The notes beneath the pieces were generated by a model that saw only the letters and a list, made by a program, of their open reading frames with translations, was not told the DNA's origin and ran no database searches. From Blasia pusilla (taxonomy: Eukaryota; Marchantiophyta; Marchantiopsida; Blasiales), in NCBI GenBank assembly GCA_050084515.1, contig CM114273.1:11036001-11100000 (forward strand): 64,000 bases of DNA, read 5' to 3'. The stretch's first letter is position 1; the number at the start of each line of letters is the position of its first letter. Shown piece after piece: positions 21,941 through 33,200 of the stretch. The position numbers and the translations under genes are program-made.

Positions 21941-22232
21941 AGAGCATTTTATGAAAGTAATATAGACGCTTACACTTTTACTATGAATTAGATGATGTAT
22001 GATTTATTAATAGATATTCTGAACACAAGTGCATTACCCCATGGTAATATAGTATTCGTTAATTAAAAACACAAAAAGCATCCACAAGAGCATTTTGTGG
22101 AAGTAACATAGATACTAACGAATTAAAATTTTACTATGAATTAGATTTGATGATACATGATTTATTAATAGATATTTTGAAAACAAGTAGATTACGTGAG
22201 GTAATGTAGTATTTTTAAAATATTGATTATGA
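21941..22232. repeat. Tandem duplication, unit 146 bp, two copies
   Basis: Copy 1 (21941-22086) and copy 2 (22087-22232) both start AGAGCATTTT and share TTTTACTATGAATTAGAT, CATGATTTATTAATAGATATT (with one difference) and GGTAATRTAGTATT in order. Divergence is moderate. No coding sense is seen. Confidence 0.8.
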
Positions 22233-24701
22233 ACACGAACAATTTTCAGCTGTTTAAAACTCTTCATTGATTATATTTAATTTAATTTCGGAGGTAATTA
22301 AAAAAGATTTAAATCAGAAGTTAGCACGGTGACATAAACACTTTAAATAAATACATGCAAAACAAATGATCGCATTTTACATTTCGTAAACGCTATTTAT
22401 AGGTCGTCGATACATAGCAAATTTGAATTTGATCGCCACTTCAAGTTTCGTACGCTAATAATAAGGTGTTACCTCCTGTCAGGAGAGTAATTGCCGCTAT
22501 GACAGTTCCTCTTACGGAGGGGGTTTTGATAAAATTCTCAGGTCATTATTCCGTCACTCTGCGCCCGCTCTCCTCCGCGAATGTGTGAGGGAGTGAGTAC
22601 ATGTGAACGAATAATGTGACTGTGTCGATTTGAATGGTGGGGATAGTGGGAAGGGTGCTTTAACAGCTCTCAGAGTAGAGACGTTCGTCGCACACGGTAC
22701 AAGAACATAATAAAGGCCGCGCTGGGGGAGCAGCCAATGACAGGAGGAGTGGTTTCCGCCTTTCCTTCAGGTAAACGTTTATCGGCAGGGTGCCGGATCT
22801 GACTTTGCCGCAAAGTACGCTTAGTGTGTGTTGTAGGACGCTGTCGGAACTCGGGAACCACTCGAACGGAATAGTTGTTGCTACAGTGGGAACTTTGAGG
22901 TTTACATCGATGGCGCAGTAAGCGGATTATGCTCGCGAGTGTGAAATGGTGAGGTTACTCATGGCGGCGAAGAGATGAGAGAGCAGAGACGACAGGGAAT
23001 GGGTAAAAAGAGGCAACGCCAGATCCGCTTCAGTAGCGGATGGAGAAAGTAACGACAGAGATTCGGCACGGGATGAATGAATGACAGAGAGAGAGAGGAT
23101 GGTGAGATTCTCAGGATGGTGAAAGGAGAGTACCTTGCTGTTTACTGGTGAAAGGAGGCCGCTGTGAGCGATTTAGAGAGCGCCAAGAAGCAGGAGCGAT
23201 TAGAAGCAGATCACCAAACGACTCTGCGACAAGTATTGTCTGGGATAAGTCGAAGAGAAAAGGTGCTGGTCAGGTACCTTTTCTACATCTTCCCTTCCAT
23301 GGGATGGAGGGAGAAGGCGGGTAGGCGCTCCAGAGCACCGACGACTTCATTTGACCTGCCAGGCCGATAGGCGGAGAGTCGAGACGGGCAGGAACGAGAA
23401 GGAAGATAGAGGAGCTTGGAGTAGAGAGAGCCTGACCTGGAATATTGCTTCCGGGATGGAAAGCGTGTATCGTTTGAGCATAGTAGGCAGAGGAAAGGCA
23501 GACAGCTATGGGCTTTTTGTGCCGCAGAGCTAATGGTGTTGTCCTAGTGGCACCTGCACGGGCTTTGTCGAGGTCTTGCCGTGGAGGACCCTATGCCTCG
23601 AGAGACATTAGGTCATGACGGCTCTGGTTTCCTTTCTGAGGTTCTCGAGGTCCTCTTAGCTCCTAGCCACTTTCGCTTGTACGCACAATACAGGAGTGCG
23701 AGATTTGCCCGTTCGCGTTTAACGTACACGTAGCAGTCAGGAGTACTGAATTTTTCGGTGGTTTCCTCCGGAGTAGATATCCGGACGTTCCGTCCTTCCC
23801 AGGGACTTCTTTCTCCGCTAGCCCACACGGCTTGGCGCTACTTGTGTTTCGTGCGGTAATGCATTGAGCTTCAGCGTAATATTTTAGCCAAACTGACGTT
23901 GTGAGAGATCGAATGTCTCATAGTTTTCGAGGGAGGTAGAGGGGAAGAAAGCAAGAAGTAGAATTCCTTTCCAGGCAAGTGCTGTTGATGGTCGTCTCGT
24001 AAGGTAGCGGTGAAGAGTAGAGTGTAAGCTCAGAAGAAAGAGATGCTTGCGACCGGTGGGATGTGCTTAGAGCGTGCCCAGGCGTCCCGCCCAGAGGTTT
24101 GAGCGTGGTCGATGGAGCGGCAGCCCAAAGGAAGAAACGTTGCTACTGCAGCCAACATTTTGCCATGGTCGTCAAACCACAATCTTCAGTGTCCCTCTCT
24201 GAGCTGGTCAGTACCTATCCACATTACGAGTTTTCCATTGTGGTCCATTGTGGTTTCAGTATTATGCGTTTTATCTCGTCCGTGCTCTTTGGCGTCTAGA
24301 AGGTGTAATTTTCCCCCCCTTGGTCGAGGTTATCATTAGCAGTGTCGCAGGTAAATATTTGGGCGCTTGTGGCCGAGCACGTAGCATCCCTTCTTATCAA
24401 ATTATCGCTGCTTCCATTTCCTTCCACGGAGGACAGATACTCATTTAACCTGTGAAGTGGTCTCATAAAATTGTCATACGCGAAATTATGAACTTTATCG
24501 TGAAGGTAGTAACCTGCGAATAAGGCGTGCTTCATAGGAGTGGAATAATTTCCGATTGGATATCCACTTTCATCACGTTTCCAGAAGATGAGCAGCGGTA
24601 GCTTGATTTGGTGGTGATCCGGACTTGTTTTGATTGTTTCAGAGTACAGCGCAGCACTATCGGTCGGAAGCTTCGGGCGTTCACCAAATAGTGTGCAAGC
24701 T
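22233..24701 (+). promoter_or_regulatory. Upstream and 5' leader region of the ARM-repeat gene
   Basis: From about 22450 the composition becomes GC-richer and stays so to the gene. No frame in 22450-24629 shows a domain or splice-supported coding sequence. TTTTGATTGTTTCAG directly before 24642 is a strong splice-acceptor pattern, so an intron in the 5' leader probably ends there, and part of this region would be non-coding first exon and promoter. I could not fix the donor; CAG-GTAAAT near 24350 is one candidate. Confidence 0.45.
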
Positions 24702-26468
24702 ATGGTAGTTTTTGAGTCCGGCGAGGTAGACCAGCGACAGGCGACTGGCAACGCGGAGACTAGAAGCGCAGGATCGTGGTTGAAACGTTCTCAAGAGCTG
24801 GCGAACATCGTAGGGGGGGAAGCATCTGGAGTGAAAGCATTTCTGGGAAGATGGAAGACGATCAGGGGTCGATTGCTACAACTCCCAGCCCTTCTTACAG
24901 AGCTATCGCAAACACCCTGTTTCACGCAAAATGCCCTGATCTTAGAGCTTTTAGAGGCTATTGTGGAGAGCTTGGAGGAAGCCAAGGAGCTTGTGGAGAA
25001 GTGCACAGAGCTCAGTTATGTTGGCAAGCTTCAAATGCAGAGCAATCTCGATGCATTGGCCGCAAAGCTGGACCTGCACATTCATGACGGTCAGCTCATG
25101 CTGAAGAGTGGTGTTCTCAAAGAGGCTCCCGTTGCCCCAAGTCTTGCGACTCCCGAGACCAGTCGAGAAGCCATGCGATGGAACATTCGGGACCTTCTTG
25201 CCCGCTTGCAGATCGGTAACACTGAATCTAAACAGAAGGCTCTGGATACGTTGGTGGATCTCATGTACCTGGATGATAAGAACGTATTATATGTGGCCAG
25301 TCAAGGGGGTATTCCTGCCCTCGTCCACTTGCTGGATGTGAGCTTGCCTTCGTTGCGAGAGAAAGCTGCCGCTGCCATCTGCAGCCTGGCATTGAACGAT
25401 AGTTGCGAGCATTTAGTCGTCAGCGACGGTGCGATCGCTCCTCTGGTTCGATTGCTGGAGTCGGGTAGTTCTCTGGCGAAAGAGAAAGCGGCAGCTGCGT
25501 TGCAAGGTTTAGCGTACACGGCTGAGAACGCACGCGCGGTGGCAGCTCATGGAGGGATCCCTGCACTCATCGAGCTCTGTCGGATCGGCACTCCAGGGGC
25601 GCAAGCTGCCGCCGCCGGGGCGATTAGAAATCTCGCAGGAGTCGTGGAGATCAGGGCGAGCGTTGCAGAAGAGGGAGCCATCCCCATCATCATTAACCTC
25701 GTTACGTCAGGCACAGCGCTAGCCCAAGAGCATGCCGCGGCTGCCTTGCAAAACCTTGCGCTCAGCGACGACAAAATGAGACAGGCAATTTCTAATGAGG
25801 GCGGAATTCAACCTTTGCTCAGGTATCTGGACAGCGCAACGAGCCCCCGAGCGAGGGAAATTACCGTGGAAGCTCTCCGCAACATCGCTGCCTCACCCGC
25901 GAATTCCGAGTCTCTGATCGAAGCGGGTTTTCTCCCCCGACTGGTCGCCGTCCTCAGAAACGGACCTCTCACCGCCCAACAATCTGCAGCGGAGGCGGTG
26001 TGCCATCTCGCGAGCACGAACGAAACCCGACGAGCGCTGGGAGAAGCGGGGGTAATCCCTCCTCTTGTGAGGATGTTGGAGGCGAAAACGAGCTCGGCCC
26101 AGGAGTTCGCAGCGCAGGCGTTGGCGAGCTTGCTCCAAGTGGAAAGCAACTACAAGGAGTTCTTGCATGAGGAGCAGGGGATTCCGGGGCTGGTACAATT
26201 ACTGGACGTTCGCAACACAACTGTTTCCAAACAGTACCCCATCTGTGCGCTCTCAGCTCTGGTGGGCACTGCCAGGTGCCGAAAGCAGATGGTGGCTGCA
26301 GGCGCATGCCTACATTTGAGGTCTCTGGCGGAAGCGGATGTCAGTGGATCAAGACGCCTCCTCGAGCGCCTCGAGCGCGGCAAGCTCCTGAGAGTATTTA
26401 GCAGAAAGCCTTCATCCAAGAAGGTGTGCCCCTCCCTCCTCTTCCCCGTCACCGTGCATGGCGCTTGA
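24702..26468 (+). CDS. Armadillo-repeat protein
   Basis: An uninterrupted 588-codon frame from the ATG at 24702. An in-frame ATG at 24630 lies before a likely splice acceptor, so I did not choose it. Residues 1-150 are helical and lack a known catalytic motif. From about 165 to 540, some eight to nine armadillo repeats of about 42 residues follow, each with a GGIPALVxLL-type and an AAAALxNLA-type helix (for example GGIPALVHLLD near 201, then REKAAAAICSLALN). The C-terminus is basic (FSRKPSSKK). ARM arrays form a right-handed superhelix that binds partner proteins, and plant members resemble Vac8 or U-box E3 ARM regions. No U-box is present, so a scaffold role is more likely than a ligase role. 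No membrane segment or signal peptide is evident. The exact partner is unknown. Confidence 0.9.
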   Translation: MVVFESGEVDQRQATGNAETRSAGSWLKRSQELANIVGGEASGVKAFLGRWKTIRGRLLQLPALLTELSQTPCFTQNALILELLEAIVESLEEAKELVEKCTELSYVGKLQMQSNLDALAAKLDLHIHDGQLMLKSGVLKEAPVAPSLATPETSREAMRWNIRDLLARLQIGNTESKQKALDTLVDLMYLDDKNVLYVASQGGIPALVHLLDVSLPSLREKAAAAICSLALNDSCEHLVVSDGAIAPLVRLLESGSSLAKEKAAAALQGLAYTAENARAVAAHGGIPALIELCRIGTPGAQAAAAGAIRNLAGVVEIRASVAEEGAIPIIINLVTSGTALAQEHAAAALQNLALSDDKMRQAISNEGGIQPLLRYLDSATSPRAREITVEALRNIAASPANSESLIEAGFLPRLVAVLRNGPLTAQQSAAEAVCHLASTNETRRALGEAGVIPPLVRMLEAKTSSAQEFAAQALASLLQVESNYKEFLHEEQGIPGLVQLLDVRNTTVSKQYPICALSALVGTARCRKQMVAAGACLHLRSLAEADVSGSRRLLERLERGKLLRVFSRKPSSKKVCPSLLFPVTVHGA

Positions 26469-27692
26469 GTAGGCTACTGTTACGACATTTCTCCTTCAGA
26501 GCTTTGTTGAGGACTTACTAGTGGCGAATCCGCTCTTCATCTTACCTCTGTTGACGATGATTGTCGGTTTGGAATGTGAAAGGTCCAGTGAGGTCGGGTT
26601 TTCCAGTGGATGGTGGGGCGGACATCTGGGGTTTTCCTATTAGGGTCTGTTGTCGCTTTCGATCAATTTCGAGAGAAAGGGGGAGCGGAGTAGATGGTTG
26701 CATGAATGGATGGCTTGTGGATTATTCTAAGAAGCGTAGGGCTTGCTCTTTTCCTTCACTGATTGATGCAGCTGGGTGGATCATGAACGCACAAACTGCC
26801 GTGGTTGGTGTCCACAGCTGGAGACAAAGGACTTTTATAACCAATGCTGTCGAGCTCCACAGCATTGTGGTGTCGGGTGCATACCGTCTGTCCGCATCAA
26901 CATGGCCACGTCTTCTCGGGAGCTAGATGTGGAGCTTGAACAACTCCACACCACCACACCGTTTGTAAATGATTTTTAGCGGCTTCCCTGCCCTCCCTTA
27001 CCACCCCCTACACCTGTGTGCACATGGGATAGAGATGGAACAGACCCAAGCTTGCATCGGGTATGGTGGAATGCTCACAGCCCTGGATGTGGAGGTTTGG
27101 CAGATCCGACAGATCTCAACAACAGGCATTCTGCATGTTCGTCGTAAACGCGTAAATTTGGCCTCTCACTTGTCATGAAGGATTTCGCTGTTTCAATTTT
27201 CGGTGAAGTAGGAGAGAGCTTGCCGCGAACAGCGGCATCAAACAGTATCTATCAATGGGTGGTTTCTCAAGACATTGGCTCTCTGAAAAGAGGCCAGCGT
27301 AGCAAGAGAGCGAGCTAGCGGCAAGCTTCCCCAACCATTGTATTATGTATCATAGTAGGACTTGCAGTCGCGATTCTCGACAAGTCTTGCAACTTCGGAA
27401 CCAGACTTCTGCGGGGTGCAGAAGAGAGAAGATCCACTGCTAGTGATGGCCTATTTGGAACTGACACCCGAAATAGCCCGGGTGATACAGCGATCTTCAG
27501 CTCAGGGAACTTGGTAGTCACTTTTCGAAACATCCAACAGATTCTAGTGGAACCGAATATATTCCGCAGTTTGGAGAAGGTGGCTAGGGAAAATTCTTAC
27601 ACGTTTCTTCATTCCTGTTGTAATTACCATTAAAGTCAATATGCGCAATCTCTTCTTCTCGTACACCTTCGAACTTGGGTGTTAAATGGCTC

Positions 27693-27710
27693 GTCAGTCG
27701 ATCGACTGAC
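27693..27710. repeat. Perfect 18-bp palindrome
   Basis: GTCAGTCGATCGACTGAC reads the same on both strands. It lies in the spacer after the ARM gene, where it could be a protein-binding site or chance; no neighbour feature explains it. Confidence 0.6.
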
Positions 27711-28439
27711 TGATCGTGACGTCTTTATCATTGATGGCGTGTTTAATTACGGAATCGCACTGCGTGAAGTCAGTGAAAATATCAAGTGCGAAATCGCACG
27801 CCAATCTTGTGGATAGAGACTCGCACGTCATCTAGTCCATGGGGTTTGTCCAGGAAAGACAGAGGTCTTGTGTCAACTCATCCGTGGACACGTTACAGCA
27901 GACGAAAGGACTTTTAAAGCTCCGATGAGAACAGACAAGTTGTGTCTGGATATTGAATACTGCCATGCGCTTCTCGTGTGTGGGATGGAAGTCTTGTCAC
28001 CCTAATATGCAACAGCAACGAAAACTCCATGGCCTCGAGGGAAACGGGATCCGTCGACTGTCGAAAACTGAAGACGCCCTGATTATTATGCGTCGATCTA
28101 AACATCTGTCTGTCCCGCGGTAACGCCCGACAGTCTGGGTTTTCTCATGTATCTCCCCTCCTTGCCATCTTCATGTAATCATTGGTGTCTTGCTTCCTGC
28201 AGCGGAAGGGCTGATTGCAGTCCCTGCCTACGGTTACTTTTGAGGTTTGTCAGTAGCCCTTTCTCACCACCACGTTTTCAAAGTCGCTAGCAACAAGAAA
28301 ACCTCCTAAAAAAGACGATGCACATCTGGCTATCAAGGTCTGACCCTATCTATCTATCTGTAGCGGACGCTCTCCTTTCGTCGCTCGCGCCGCGTTATTT
28401 TCGCTGGCTCGCCCAAAGGGCCCGAACCCTGGAGTGGTA

Positions 28440-28496
28440 GGTACTTACCAACTGAAGGATTGCCGCACAATTAGGCGGAAAGTATGGGTAAGTACC
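28440..28496. repeat. Inverted repeat, 10-bp arms
   Basis: GGTACTTACC (28440-28449) and GGTAAGTACC (28487-28496) are exact reverse complements with a 37-base loop. Confidence 0.6.
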
Positions 28497-30140
28497 CTCA
28501 ATGGAAGTAACAGCTTTTGAGAGACGGATTTGGTTTGGAAGCTCGTAAGCCAGCGATGGGCTACTGCGTGACGGACTCGACCGTAGGACCCCAACGAAGT
28601 GAACGAACAGGTTCCCGCGTACATTCTCTGCCTGGAAAAAGAGCAGAGTGTCGATCAGCTCCGGGCCCCATTATTTCCTGCTTTTGTCACTTACACAGCT
28701 TTCCTTCCTCCCTCCTTCCCTATGGCAGGCTGCGAACTGGACCGCTCCGCTCTCCTGTCAGTTTGGACCTGGGCTCGGGCCTGTGTTTCGTTACTAGTTG
28801 ATGACAGCACATCTACAAGTCATGAATGCTGGGCAGTATATTATCCAGGGAGGGATTCCCGTTGAACGTCTCAACTTTTATGTGCGTTACCATGTTGCGT
28901 ATGACCCAGAAGATTGGGACCACCTTGGAGTCCCGGCGTCCCATCTACGGGAGTCAAACTTGGGACGAAGCCCTGTCAGGTAACAGAAATATTACTGGGC
29001 CCGACATTGGAGGGAATATTGTGGTGCCACGCGAGCATTCGTTCCGTAAACTATTGGACCTACAACTGCGTGATTCGACAGAGTTCGTTTCTTCGATTCT
29101 TGGATCACTGTCTATGTAGCTCGAGTGCAGTTGGTTATGCTCCCAAACTTGATTTTTCCTCCTACGGCTGTGTCTCCCGTGTCTTTCTCTTCCTGAATGT
29201 CCGCGCCACGATCTCTCGCACGTGTCGACGCGGGATATCCCGCGGGCTTCCGTTCAAGATCTCGTGTCGAGCATAGTTCTTACATTCTATTACGACTCGA
29301 CACTACATCGCTTTTCAGTACAGATACGGCTTTAATGCGGACAGCACCCACGGTTCGCGTGACCCAGGGTGATGGTGTAGGGTCATCTGACATTGGGTAA
29401 AGGGTTTAGTTAGGGCGGGATGGAGCATGAATGAGCAAGCAATCACAGAATTTGGGGCTGGGGTGTTTCATTCTTGTTACGCCGAGAAGGGCTTTTCCAA
29501 GCCACTCTGAGGTGCCTTACTTCATACCTATCTATCCACGTCTGCGATGAATTCCTAGAGGGCGGGGTTGTTTCTTGTCCACTTCTCGGAGTGTAGCTTG
29601 GGACGTGAACTACCGCAGAGATGGTGTTCATCAGTCCGTGAGAATGAGCAGCACTCTTCCGTCCGTCTCAGAAGTGAATGGCCGTGGCAAACAAGCTCAG
29701 AGCTCACAAGAGCAATAGCGCAATTTAAATGGCATAACGGGGGCACGTGGGCCACTCGTTTCTACGAAAAGAACGGACTTGAAGTCGTTTCACAACTATG
29801 AGAAATCTTCCCCAGCTGATTGAGCAATCATACGACCCTAATTGCCTCTTCGAACCGTACAACGGCGGTATGGTGATTACTTTCACCCGTGCCACCACCA
29901 CCGAAGCTCACGTCAGGAGACTCGGAACACTCTTACGTAATAAAACCTGAATCGAAATATCAGAAAAAGTGATTCGCACCATGGTAAGCTCTTCTCTGAT
30001 GTGATGTCATGACCTTTCTTGATTACTCAATCCTCCAGGATAATCCGTCTTTAATACGGGTAGCGCTCACACATCCCTTACTACTTTAGGATCAACTCAG
30101 GTCTGACTCAACGCAGATTTACAGCGGAAAAACTGGCACA

Positions 30141-30209
30141 CATCGTAATGAGTCTTGTACCATTACGATGGCACGAATTGCGCCATTTACGAATTTAAAT
30201 GGCGCAATT
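30141..30209 (-). repeat. Two successive hairpins just after the Nudix/DPP III stop codon
   Basis: Hairpin A has arms CATCGTAATG (30141-30150) and CATTACGATG (30161-30170) with a 10-base loop. Hairpin B has 13-base arms AATTGCGCCATTT (30176-30188) and AAATGGCGCAATT (30197-30209) with an 8-base loop. Both pairings are perfect. B ends on the last base of the stop codon of the minus-strand gene, so in its mRNA the 3' leader starts with two stem-loops. Confidence 0.7.
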
Positions 30210-33200
30210 TAAATGGCATCCACTCGGCTTGCAGCTTTTAGGTAGGCCTCACTGTTCAACATATCGAAAGTTGGTGCGATGTCTACAGGAACCTGAAAGT
30301 GACATGTACAACACCATCATTGGAAACTCTGAAGCGATGCAGGCGCTATTTCTACGGGCGGAGTTCTACAAACGCAATAATTCCATGTCAAGAGTTCATG
30401 TTACGGACGAACGACGAATCACACTACAAACGCGGGGCAAACAGGTCGGTCATGAGAAACTCACTTGTACACTTTCAAGCGACGCGAATGCCCGAGACAG
30501 CTTGGGTGTGAGCGTACCATACTCGTCCAGCAATCGTCGAGCACCAAGCTTGTCTCCTAGGGCTTGGATCGTGAGGATTTTCATGCTCAATTCCTCAACC
30601 ACTCCCCTCACCTGTGGACAGGGGAAACTTAATTTAAACTGACGGTGCGACTGTCGAAGTGGTTAAGCTTGAATCAATTCTCCGTCGTTGCTCACGGTGT
30701 AAAGAGTCACGAGTGAAAAAAACGTATCGACGTCAAATGGAAAGCAGGCACATATTACATACCTTATCAAAATTCACTGAGAATGTACCATCTGGATTTT
30801 CTTCGAAGCCTCCTCCCTCCAGAATATAGTTGAATTGTAGTGCCTGTCCTTTCCTGAAATTTTACGTTTGAAAGCTCACGCGAGTGTAAGATTTCCACAA
30901 GTGTCCCGACGTCCTGACCCTTTGTTCAATACAAAGCTACAGACCTGTTAATTTGTCTCACTTGATTGTGGAATCATCTCAAGAATATAGTCCAAAGCGG
31001 CTTTCCTAGAACTCAATGGATCTTGCACATACCCGTGCGCCTCTTCGAGTCCAAAACGTATTGAACGGAAGCAACCAGCGAGAAAGGACACATAAATGGC
31101 CTTCACCATTCCCTCCGAAAGAAGTCCCTGCATTTGAATACATTCCCTTGGCGTCGTCAGTCGGGTGAGTCATCATACCCACTCGTCCACCCTGTAGACA
31201 CTAATGATAGATCTCTTCCGAAGGCCGAACGTCCTGATAGATTAATCTCTTCAATCATGCAGTGTCGCTGCTTAACAAATGAATATCTGAATTGAAGTTC
31301 GGACCATATACGTCCATGAAATGATTCGGGTGGCGTTTTTCAAGAAGATTCACGCTGCCGAAAAATCAGGTAGTGCTGTTTGAGCTAAGAACAACTTTCA
31401 GACTCATCTCCCTCGCATGCTGTGACTTCACCATCACGTACTGACCTTGTCTATAAGAAAGTGGAGGGCCCAAAGACCGACGATGTCCGCCTTCGCCTCC
31501 TCCAGCGCTGCGTAGAGTTCTTGCAGTTCCTGGTTTACATTGACTTTGGAATAGTCAGAGTTCTTGGCGTCTCCTATATGGTAAAGTAGAACGAGTTTGG
31601 TCTCTGTGTCTATCCAAATCAAATAAGCACACGATTACTCTTCCTAGTCTTGATACTTCTGCACCATGATCTCCAAACACACGCTCACCAATCGCACAGT
31701 TGACTTTCTCCCGTCGATTTCAATGTTGTGAGGGCCGATGCCATGGCAGCATTCATGGCAGATTGTGTGTGTGAAAAAAGAACGGAAATCAACAAGATTT
31801 CGCTGTGTTTCTCCCACACAAACATTTGCAATTGGTACGAGTATCTGGCCAAACCTGCCAAACATCGTCATGTCAGTAGTTTGCTGGACAAGGTTCCAGA
31901 TGAAACACTTGTTAGCTGGAGTAGCAAGAGGAAAACCCTGAATATTGACACCTTGCGCCAGACCCAAGCCGTGGTTTGGAAGCCTTGCCAAAATTCTACT
32001 AGTGGATAATGAAAGCACTTACTTGGCTTCTGACAGGTTCTTCAGCATAACCATGGCACTTCCCCGCTCCTTCACGATCCGCTCATCGTTTGGTAAATTG
32101 AATGCCACTGTCTGTGGACCCTTTACATCCTACACATATGCAAGGTTTGTTACCCGACCATTTTAGACTCAAGATTCTCTAAGCGGAGCATAGTTCATGC
32201 ATTGATCCAGAATAAAACACGAAGGGAATGGACGTCCAAGAGATGAGTTACCCCTGCATTGTACACAAGATTTATCACTCGAATTGGGGAGGCAGAGACG
32301 CCTTTCGACTTGTACACTGCTGCAAGTGGCAGATTGTCTTCCAGTTCCTGGTATAACATGCATTTAAGGTCAAATCGGTGCAGGCAACTAAGAAATGTGC
32401 CTTGATATCCTGAAGGACTAACTACAAGAAACATCGCCTTACTAGCTCGTTCAGGTACACACCTGCAAATGCTGACTAAACAGAAGAAGTTCGGCGGTGG
32501 CTTCCTCATCCCGTATGCCAATGAAAGCCTCGAAAGTAGCCTGTTAGATGCAATCTGTCAGTTCTAAGATCAAAACTTCTAGCACTTCCGAAGTTATTTC
32601 CAAACTTCCAGAGTTTAGTAGAGAGACTTCATGCTAACCCCAACGTCACATCTGCTGTGACATCTTTTTTACCTTGTATCCGAAGAGACCATCCTCATAT
32701 GTTTCATATGGACCAATAGTTACGTCCACCGGCGAATTCTGTTCCACAATTTGGTAAGAACCCGAAGATATCAGCAATTGTCAGCAGAGGAGAAACCAGT
32801 ACATTGGGTTGCCTGACAAAGAGTCTGGGTTACCGAATAGTATCAGCAGGAAAAGAACTTAAAATGGTGAAAAAGATCTGTCACGATGTCCCACACGATG
32901 CGTAGTAGCCTTCATGGTGTGTAACTTGAATATTCCAGACATGAATGCAAGAACCCATGTCGCATCTTTAAGCTTTCAAACCTTCAAAATTTGAGTTACT
33001 AAAACCACAGTTATTACACTTTTCAACCTCTTTTCAAGCAGATGTATTTAAACAGCAAGAGTAAATGATCATCGTACCAGCTCTATCCAAGCAATATCTG
33101 AATCATAGTAGTCGTTGGAGAGAAAAGCTTTGGCTTTTGCTTTGAGCAACTTCTTCAAACTGTGAAACAACTTCACTTTCAGATATGGTTACTTTTCATG

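Larger units (their letters stand above)
26469..30208. other. Spacer between two convergent genes
   Basis: This 3.7 kb stretch holds the 3' ends of the ARM gene (+) and the Nudix/DPP III gene (-). No further gene could be supported; the open frames (such as 28517-28801 and 29568-29801) are short and motif-free. It contains an 18-bp perfect palindrome (27693-27710), an inverted repeat (28440-28496), and an 18-bp sequence at 29718-29735 that recurs at 30202-30219 over the last codons of the next gene. Confidence 0.5.

Noticed and set aside
24296-24751. A 151-codon minus-strand frame upstream of the ARM gene
   Set aside because: No domain, overlaps the likely leader exon and splice acceptor of the ARM gene on the other strand.
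30199-30642. A 147-codon + frame over the end of the Nudix/DPP III gene
   Set aside because: It is antisense to the last two exons and the intron between them, which are well supported on the minus strand.
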